From JTS-RE9 sp964649195 (lineage in GTDB: Bacteria; Planctomycetota; Phycisphaerae; Phycisphaerales; Phycisphaeraceae), in contig CAZYPK010000111.1 of assembly GCA_964649195.1 (NCBI GenBank), forward strand, positions 1 through 17,897: a stretch of DNA of 17,897 nucleotides, given 5' to 3'. The notes beneath the pieces are model-generated. The model did no database searches. It saw only the letters and a list, made by a program, of their open reading frames with translations, and had not been told where the DNA came from. Every line of letters begins with the position of its first letter. The first letter of the stretch is position 1. Below, one piece after another: positions 13,136-17,897 of this stretch. A program made the translations under genes and the position numbers.

Positions 13136-15628
13136 ATGAAGAGTGTGACAAAGAGAGATCGAAGAATGAAACGCCGGTTCGCCTTGTTCATCGGTGGCTC
13201 ATTGCTGTGCGGCCAGACGTGCTACGGGGTGACGGGGCTCTGGGACGGGAAGTTCTCCGGCAATTACTTCGACAACAGCCGCTGGTCAACAGGGGCTGCG
13301 CCATTGCCCGGTGACTTCGCCGTTTTCAAGACAGGCTTCACTGGCTTTGTGCCCAGCTACAGCGTTCTTGTTCCGCCCGGAGGTTCGACAGGCTCACTCC
13401 TCGTGGAAAACGATTCCTTACAAATCGTGTGGCACCCGGACTCCATTGTAAACGGCGATGTCTATGTCGGGGCTGTGTGGGGAGTGCCCGCGCCGTCGAT
13501 TCAGTCTTTTCTTGATCTTGCCAATGTTGGCGGCGGCGCCCAATTCATTACGGGAGGAATCTTCGTCGGCTACGGTGAGGCGGGCACGGCGCCTGCCGGC
13601 AATCTGACCCTCCGGGGAGGACTGGTGCAGGTCAGCGACACCATATCGCTGGGCAACTGGAACCACTTTGAAGCCACGCCGGTTGCAGGAAGCGGCGCGA
13701 TGACCATCGACAATGCCATCGTCCTCACCAACGGCCTGATTGTCGGTCGCGATGGCGAGGGAAGCATGGCCGTCCAAAACGGCGCTTTTGTGAGCATCGT
13801 GAGTCCGGTGGATGTTGCCGGCGCGGTTGGAGGCTTCAACGTCGCCTATCGCGACATCACGGAGCGAGGGATTCCAACGGGAACATTGAGCGTTTCCGGC
13901 ACCGGATCGGTCGTGGACTTCGGAACCTGGGAAGCCCGATGGGGCGGTGCCGCCATCGCCGAAACAGGCGGCACCGCTGATGTGCGCATCGAGAACGGCG
14001 GCACGATCACCGGAACCGGAAATGTCTTCCTCGACGGTCCCGGCTCATCGTTGTTGGTCGCAGGAACGGGTTCGCAGCTTGTTGCGGGATCGTTCACGGC
14101 CACTGGAGAGGTGGACGTAAGGTCAGGGGGGCGAATCGAAGTGCAACAGTTCGCTGAGTTCAACGGCTTCACGAACATCGAGGGGCTCGATTCTCGCTTG
14201 GATTTCGGAGCGGCCATTGCGGCAGACAGTGTCACACTGACCGTTGGAGGGAATTTTCACCTCCATGATGGCGCGCGAATCGTCAGTGTAAAGGGGGATG
14301 CAGTCGACTGGATAGCGCGCACGGGTGATGTGCTCGTCGAAGGCGCGACAACGCGCTGGGACACATCAGGACAGGTGTGGGTATTAGGGAAACTTCAAGT
14401 TCAGGACGGCGCCAATCTGTTCACGCCCGGATTCGACGGCGTCGGAGCGATAATCGGATTCGGGTCCGATGCTGAGGTGAATCTGCGCGATCCTTCGACG
14501 ACGTGGTTGAGTAACGAGCAAGTCAATGCCGGAGTGATTACCGGCCGCGGAAGATTGACGATCGAGAACGGCGCCTATCTGGAATCGAAGAAGGGAACGT
14601 CACCGACCGCATCGTCAGGCATCGTGGGACTGCGCGACAACGTCGTCGGCGAACTGCTCATCACCGGTGCCGGCTCGCACTGGTCGCAGGATGGCGGCAT
14701 GAACGTCGGCTTTGAAGCATCGGCATCGGGCATCGCTGAAATTCTCGCCGGCGGCCGGCTCACAAGCGTGGATGGTTTCGTCGCCCGCCGGTCTGGCTCG
14801 CTGGGCGATGTGCTGATTCACGGCAACGGGTCGGCCTGGTCGGTCAGCGATTCGTTTTATGTGGCCGGCGAGCAATCGGCCGCCGGCGGCACGGGACAGA
14901 TGCGGATTGAATCCGACGGCGCGCTCATTGTCGCGGACACGCTCAAGGTGTGGAACAACGGCACCGTCGTCATCTCCACAGGTCAGGCGGTCGTCGGCGG
15001 TGCCATCACCCACGGAACGCCCGGTTCGCTGTTCGTCCAATCGAGCGGTATTGTCGATGTCGCGGCGGGCGGTCAGATCCATCTTGGCACGGTTGTCGGC
15101 GGCACGGCGGGAACGGTCACGGTCGGTGCCGGCGGCACGTTGCTCGGCAGCGGCACGATCATCGGCAATGTCGAAAATCTGGCGGGCGCGGTGCTCCCGG
15201 GAAGTTCACCCGGCATTCTCACCCTATTGGGTGATTACACACAGGGATCGCTCGGCCAAATCACGTTTGAAATCGGCGGCATATCTCCCGGTCAGCACGA
15301 TGTGCTGAGCGTCATCGGCACCCTCGACCTTTCAGGCATCGTCAAGGTTGTCTTCGACGGCGGCTACACCCCCGCCGACGGCGACAGCTTCCAACTGCTC
15401 CAGTTCGGCTCCCTCATCGACAGCGGCTTCACGCTCGACATCGCTTCGCTGGCCAACGTCGAGTGGAACACAAGCAGCTTCCTGAGCACCGGCACCATCA
15501 CCGCCATCGTCACCAGTGATCCGGGCAACGGCGGTCCGGGCGGCGATGGAGGCATACCGGAGCCGGCCAGCGCAGCGCTGCTGCTCATGGGCGCGGGCCT
15601 GCTCGGCAGGCGGCGGCGGACCGCGTGA
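13136..15628 (+). CDS. Large secreted PEP-CTERM protein with T5SS/PEP-CTERM-type repeats
   Basis: Encodes 830 residues. AAAGGAG (13122-13128) lies 7 nt before the ATG. A signal peptide spans about 11-31 (MKRRFALFIGGSLLCGQTCYG region). Then GLWDGKFSGNYFDNSRWSTG opens a long beta-helical passenger-like region. Degenerate repeats of the form ITGAGSxW...VG...GxxxIxxGGxL are clearest at about 500-610 (LLITGAGSHWSQDGGMNVG, VLIHGNGSAWSVSDSFYVAG). An autotransporter-like end segment (SPGILTLLGDYTQGSLGQI) precedes a Gly-rich linker, IPEP (807-810), a hydrophobic helix and RRRR. It is probably an exosortase-processed surface or matrix protein. It follows the LuxR-type regulator and may be its target. 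The repeats at 15664-15840 lie after its stop. Confidence 0.88.
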   Translation: MKSVTKRDRRMKRRFALFIGGSLLCGQTCYGVTGLWDGKFSGNYFDNSRWSTGAAPLPGDFAVFKTGFTGFVPSYSVLVPPGGSTGSLLVENDSLQIVWHPDSIVNGDVYVGAVWGVPAPSIQSFLDLANVGGGAQFITGGIFVGYGEAGTAPAGNLTLRGGLVQVSDTISLGNWNHFEATPVAGSGAMTIDNAIVLTNGLIVGRDGEGSMAVQNGAFVSIVSPVDVAGAVGGFNVAYRDITERGIPTGTLSVSGTGSVVDFGTWEARWGGAAIAETGGTADVRIENGGTITGTGNVFLDGPGSSLLVAGTGSQLVAGSFTATGEVDVRSGGRIEVQQFAEFNGFTNIEGLDSRLDFGAAIAADSVTLTVGGNFHLHDGARIVSVKGDAVDWIARTGDVLVEGATTRWDTSGQVWVLGKLQVQDGANLFTPGFDGVGAIIGFGSDAEVNLRDPSTTWLSNEQVNAGVITGRGRLTIENGAYLESKKGTSPTASSGIVGLRDNVVGELLITGAGSHWSQDGGMNVGFEASASGIAEILAGGRLTSVDGFVARRSGSLGDVLIHGNGSAWSVSDSFYVAGEQSAAGGTGQMRIESDGALIVADTLKVWNNGTVVISTGQAVVGGAITHGTPGSLFVQSSGIVDVAAGGQIHLGTVVGGTAGTVTVGAGGTLLGSGTIIGNVENLAGAVLPGSSPGILTLLGDYTQGSLGQITFEIGGISPGQHDVLSVIGTLDLSGIVKVVFDGGYTPADGDSFQLLQFGSLIDSGFTLDIASLANVEWNTSSFLSTGTITAIVTSDPGNGGPGGDGGIPEPASAALLLMGAGLLGRRRRTA

Positions 15629-15663
15629 GGCGGTGAAGAGGTTCGCGGCGACTGTTCCACGAG

Positions 15664-15840
15664 CCGCGACTCGACGAGTCGCGGACGTGAGCAGCCTGAA
15701 GGAGCGTGAATCGCGCGGTGGTGAGAGGCCTCGAAAATCGTGAGGCACAAGACGGAAGACGCCAGACAGAGGCCGCGTATCAACCGCGCTGTATCGCGCT
15801 TCTTTCAGGCTGCTCACCTCCGCGACGTGTTACGTCGCGG
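15664..15840. repeat. Second inverted pair of family B hairpins
   Basis: Hairpins 15664-15684 (arms CCGCGACTC/GAGTCGCGG) and 15820-15840 (arms CCGCGACGT/ACGTCGCGG), each with a 3-nt loop, are inverted. Both continue into the shared tail GTGAGCAGCCTGAA. They lie between the stop of the PEP-CTERM gene and the toxin gene, which converge. The roughly 135 bp between them carry no recognisable gene. Confidence 0.85.
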
Positions 15841-15867
15841 CTCTGATCGCGCCAGGTATCCGCCGCT

Positions 15868-15958
15868 TCACACCATCGCCAGCCCCAGGCTCACATCCGG
15901 CGCCGGCAGGTTGCTTTCGCCCATCAGGAACCGGTCGATCGCGCGGGCCGCGCCGCGG
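15868..15958 (-). repeat. Second copy of the gltD 3' end (direct repeat, distal)
   Basis: 91 bp identical to 16801-16891 except for one base. Read on the minus strand it encodes the last 30 codons of gltD with the stop codon, but has no start. It ends 6 bp from the stop codon of the DUF3368 toxin gene. Confidence 0.92.
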
Positions 15959-15963
15959 GCCGT

Positions 15964-16458
15964 TCAGCCCTCGGTTCGCTCCTTTCTTTTCGCATCGCGC
16001 TTCAACGCTGCTTCGATCAATTCAGGCCTGACGCGGTAGGTCGTGTTCTTCAAAGCCGCCAGCGCGATCGGCAATTCGAGCAGCCCTCGTTCGGCGGCTT
16101 GCTCGAGAACGGCGAGCGTGGGCAATGCGAACAAACCCTCGGCCGCGGCCACTTTGCGGCCATGGTATTCGTCGATCAGCACATCCGTAATCCCCCGTTC
16201 CTTGGCCAGCGAAATGGCGTCGGCCTCGCCGGGGTCAAGGCCGGCCGTCGATGGCAGGCGGCTGAAAGGATCGGCCACCCGGACCCACGAAGGCGGCGAC
16301 TGCGCCCATGTTCTCACCGGTGCAGGAGCCTTGTCGTGCGACAGTTCGTTGAGCACTGCCGCAGGAATGAAAACCTCGGCGAAAAGCCGGGGCAGCACAT
16401 CGATCGCCCCGATGAGGACGAGATAATTCAACGGCGTCGTGTCGGAGACGACAATCAT
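15964..16458 (-). CDS. DUF3368 PIN-like toxin
   Basis: Encodes 164 residues. PIN-fold acidic residues are Asp6 (VVSDTTPLNYL), Glu38 (VLNELS), Glu78 (GLDPGEADAI) and Asp96 (VLIDEYHGRKVA). This pattern fits DUF3368 proteins, predicted ribonuclease toxins of type II systems. The start ATG overlaps the antitoxin stop by 4 bp (ATGA, 16455-16458), the usual tight coupling. The end is a charged helix (KRDAKRKERTEG). It converges on the large PEP-CTERM gene and lies inside the 91-bp direct repeats of gltD. The RNA target is unknown. Confidence 0.88.
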   Translation of the reverse strand: MIVVSDTTPLNYLVLIGAIDVLPRLFAEVFIPAAVLNELSHDKAPAPVRTWAQSPPSWVRVADPFSRLPSTAGLDPGEADAISLAKERGITDVLIDEYHGRKVAAAEGLFALPTLAVLEQAAERGLLELPIALAALKNTTYRVRPELIEAALKRDAKRKERTEG

Positions 16459-16721
16459 CGGGATGAGCTTGATCGAAGCCTTGTCAGCGCGGCTTCGTGT
16501 TCGCCTTCCGTCGGCAGGTCTTCGACGACACCATGCCGTTGAAGAACAGCCTCGGCTTCCAGACGCGAAAGGTCCAATGCGCGGGAGAAATCAATGTGCG
16601 TGATCCGTCGCTGGCGATAGAGTTCCACCATCGCCGCCTCCTTCGCAGTCTGAGCGACATCGCCGAACTCGCGTCGCAGGTTCTGCTCAATGTCAGCGGG
16701 AAGGTTGAAGGTGACACTCAT
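16455..16721 (-). CDS. UPF0175-family antitoxin
   Basis: Encodes 88 residues from the ATG at 16721, supported by AGGAA (16728-16732). The upstream ATG at 16769 would place the start inside the promoter. MVELYRQRRITHIDFSRALD (31-50) and SRLEAEAVLQRHGV match UPF0175, a small family with a helix-turn-helix-like motif that pairs with DUF3368 toxins. It should neutralise the toxin and repress its own promoter. It is the first gene of the two-gene unit, 79 bp downstream of the gltD stop on the same strand, so some read-through transcription from gltD is possible. Confidence 0.85.
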   Translation of the reverse strand: MSVTFNLPADIEQNLRREFGDVAQTAKEAAMVELYRQRRITHIDFSRALDLSRLEAEAVLQRHGVVEDLPTEGEHEAALTRLRSSSSR

Positions 16722-16740
16722 GGGGCATTCCTGTTGATCT

Positions 16741-16769
16741 ACGATAGCACCGCCCGCCGCGATGGCCAA
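16741..16769 (-). promoter_or_regulatory. Promoter-like element of the toxin-antitoxin pair
   Basis: On the minus strand TTGGCC (16769-16764) and TATCGT (16746-16741) are 17 bp apart, each matching consensus at 4 of 6 positions. They lie 19 bp upstream of the antitoxin start, leaving room for the AGGAA ribosome binding site. Confidence 0.35.
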
Positions 16770-16800
16770 TGGTCGCGATTCGGTTTGAGAATGATTTTCC

Positions 16801-16891
16801 TCACACCATCGCCAGCCCCAGGCTCACATCCGGCGCCGGCAGGTTGCTTTCGCCCATCAGGAACCGGTCGATCGCGCGGGCTGCGCCGCGG
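16801..16891 (-). repeat. gltD 3' end (direct repeat, proximal)
   Basis: The functional copy of the 91-bp repeat; its partner at 15868-15958 differs at one base. Both read in the same direction, so recombination between them would remove exactly the toxin-antitoxin cassette and leave gltD with the distal copy as its end. Confidence 0.92.
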
Positions 16892-17897
16892 CCTTCGTTG
16901 ATGGCCCAGACGACGAGCGACTGGCCGCGGCGGCAGTCGCCGGCGGCGAAGACTTTATCGACGTTGGTCGTGTAGCCGCCGTGGTCGGCCTTGTAGTTGC
17001 CGCGTCCGTCGTAGGCCAGACCCAGCGTGTCGCTGACGGCCTGCTCGGGGCCGAGGAAGCCCATGGAAAGGAAGATTCGCTCGGCTTTGTAGGCCTTTTC
17101 GCTGCCGGGGACTTCGTGCATCTTGAACTGGCCGCGTGCGTCCCTGTCCCATCGGACCTGCACGGTTTCGACGCCGATGACGTGGCCGGCGGCGTCGCCG
17201 ATGAAGCGCTTGGCGCTGATGCAGTATTCGCGCGGGTCGCGGCCGAATTTTTTCGCGGTTTCCTCGTGCGAGTAATCGACGCGGAAGATGCGGGGCCACT
17301 GGGGCCAGGGGTTGTCGCCGGCGCGTTCGCGCGGCGGCTTGGGGAGCAGCTCGAAGTTGACCACGCTGGCGCAGCCGTGGCGCAGGCTGGTGGCGATGCA
17401 GTCGGCGCCGGTGTCTCCGCCGCCGATGACGATGACGTCCTTGCCCTTGGCGCTGATGTGCTTTTCATCGGCGAGGTTCGAGTCGAGCAGGCTCTTGGTG
17501 TTGGCGGTGAGAAACTCCATGGCGAAGTGAATGCCCTGGAGCTCGCGGCCGGGGATGGGCAGATCACGCGGCTTGGTGGCGCCGGTGGCCAGCAGCACCG
17601 CGTCGAACTCGTGCATGAGCTGCTGCGGGTCGATGTATTTCGCCTGCGCGGGCAGGCCGGGCTGTGCTTCGATGTGGCCGTTGTCACCGCGCGGCGCGCC
17701 GACGTGGGCATTGGTGACGAAGGTGATGCCTTCATCCTTGAGCAGTTGGATGCGGCGGAGCACGACGGCCTTGTCGAGCTTCATGTTGGGGATGCCGTAC
17801 ATGAGCAGCCCGCCGATGCGGTCGGCACGCTCATAGACGGTGACGAGGTGACCGGCCTTGTTGAGCTGGGCGGCGGCGGCGAGACCGGCGGGGCCCG
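16801..17897 (-). CDS. gltD: Glutamate synthase small (beta) subunit, partial
   Basis: The frame is open from the window edge (first residues GPAGLAAAAQLNKAGH, the FAD-binding region) to a TGA at 16801; 364 residues are visible and the N-terminus lies outside. It carries RIGGLLMYGIPNMKLDK, the NADPH-binding Rossmann motif VIVIGGGDTGADC (about 154-166), and the late FAD motif VFAAGDCRRGQSLVVWAINEG (in the 315-335 region). The subunit passes electrons from NADPH to the large subunit, which makes glutamate from glutamine and 2-oxoglutarate. gltB would be expected outside the window. The last 91 bp are repeated at 15868-15958, beyond a toxin-antitoxin pair. Confidence 0.95.
   Translation of the reverse strand, partial: GPAGLAAAAQLNKAGHLVTVYERADRIGGLLMYGIPNMKLDKAVVLRRIQLLKDEGITFVTNAHVGAPRGDNGHIEAQPGLPAQAKYIDPQQLMHEFDAVLLATGATKPRDLPIPGRELQGIHFAMEFLTANTKSLLDSNLADEKHISAKGKDVIVIGGGDTGADCIATSLRHGCASVVNFELLPKPPRERAGDNPWPQWPRIFRVDYSHEETAKKFGRDPREYCISAKRFIGDAAGHVIGVETVQVRWDRDARGQFKMHEVPGSEKAYKAERIFLSMGFLGPEQAVSDTLGLAYDGRGNYKADHGGYTTNVDKVFAAGDCRRGQSLVVWAINEGRGAARAIDRFLMGESNLPAPDVSLGLAMV

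Larger units (their letters stand above)
15959..16800 (-). mobile_element. Toxin-antitoxin cassette framed by 91-bp gltD direct repeats
   Basis: 842 bp lie between the two 91-bp copies of the gltD 3' end. They contain only the antitoxin and toxin genes (15964-16721) and 79 bp of upstream sequence with a promoter-like element. The simplest reading is that a cassette entered the end of gltD while bringing or copying a replacement 3' end, leaving gltD intact. No integrase or transposase is present. Confidence 0.6.

Noticed and set aside
16722..16769. Longer antitoxin start at 16769
   Set aside because: It would put the start codon in the -35 element and adds residues not typical of UPF0175. The ATG at 16721 has an AGGAA ribosome binding site.

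Overview
The window reads as chromosomal DNA of a GC-rich planctomycete, most likely of the Phycisphaerae type. The reasons are two proteins ending in PEP-CTERM sorting signals, a HYExAFE-family protein, a REP-associated tyrosine transposase (RAYT), and many short palindromic repeats at gene ends and inside linkers. No rRNA, tRNA or CRISPR array was seen. All identifications are by eye from sequence motifs; no search was run.

Layout. 1-2432: a possible C-terminal tail of an upstream gene, two small membrane proteins of unknown function, and a secreted PEP-CTERM trypsin-like protein. This stretch is visibly richer in A/T than the rest. The second small gene is bracketed by integron-like core sites. 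2433-2845: repeats plus a possible decayed DUF433-type fragment. 2846-5939 (minus): a two-gene unit made of a ParA-type ATPase fused to a C-terminal glycogen-binding module (CBM48/AMPK-beta type), then a MinD-like protein that has lost its Walker A lysine. 5940-6410: nested repeats. 6411-6920 (minus): HYExAFE protein. 7275-8339: secreted protein of unknown function. 8457-9056 (minus): RAYT, sandwiched between inverted REP pairs. 9161-10492 (minus): hisS. 10852-11562: PAP2 phosphatase. 11634-12273: a small protein overlapping a nucleotidyltransferase, possibly a toxin-antitoxin-like pair. 12401-12615: promoter, strongly folded RNA and intrinsic terminator just upstream of a small LuxR-type regulator (12630-12941). 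13136-15628: large PEP-CTERM protein with T5SS/PEP-CTERM-type repeats. 15964-16721 (minus): UPF0175/DUF3368 toxin-antitoxin pair, framed by 91-bp direct repeats of the gltD 3' end. 16801-17897 (minus): gltD (glutamate synthase small subunit), running off the window.

The strongest leads are: (1) the ParA-CBM48 fusion and its pseudo-ATPase partner, which suggest a ParA-type positioning system for glycogen or another alpha-glucan; (2) the compact toxin-antitoxin cassette that appears to have entered the end of gltD and restored it; (3) the leader RNA or sRNA upstream of the LuxR regulator; (4) a RAYT with its REP pairs, among several hairpin families that share a 5' AGCCG-like header; (5) an integron-cassette-like small gene at the left end.
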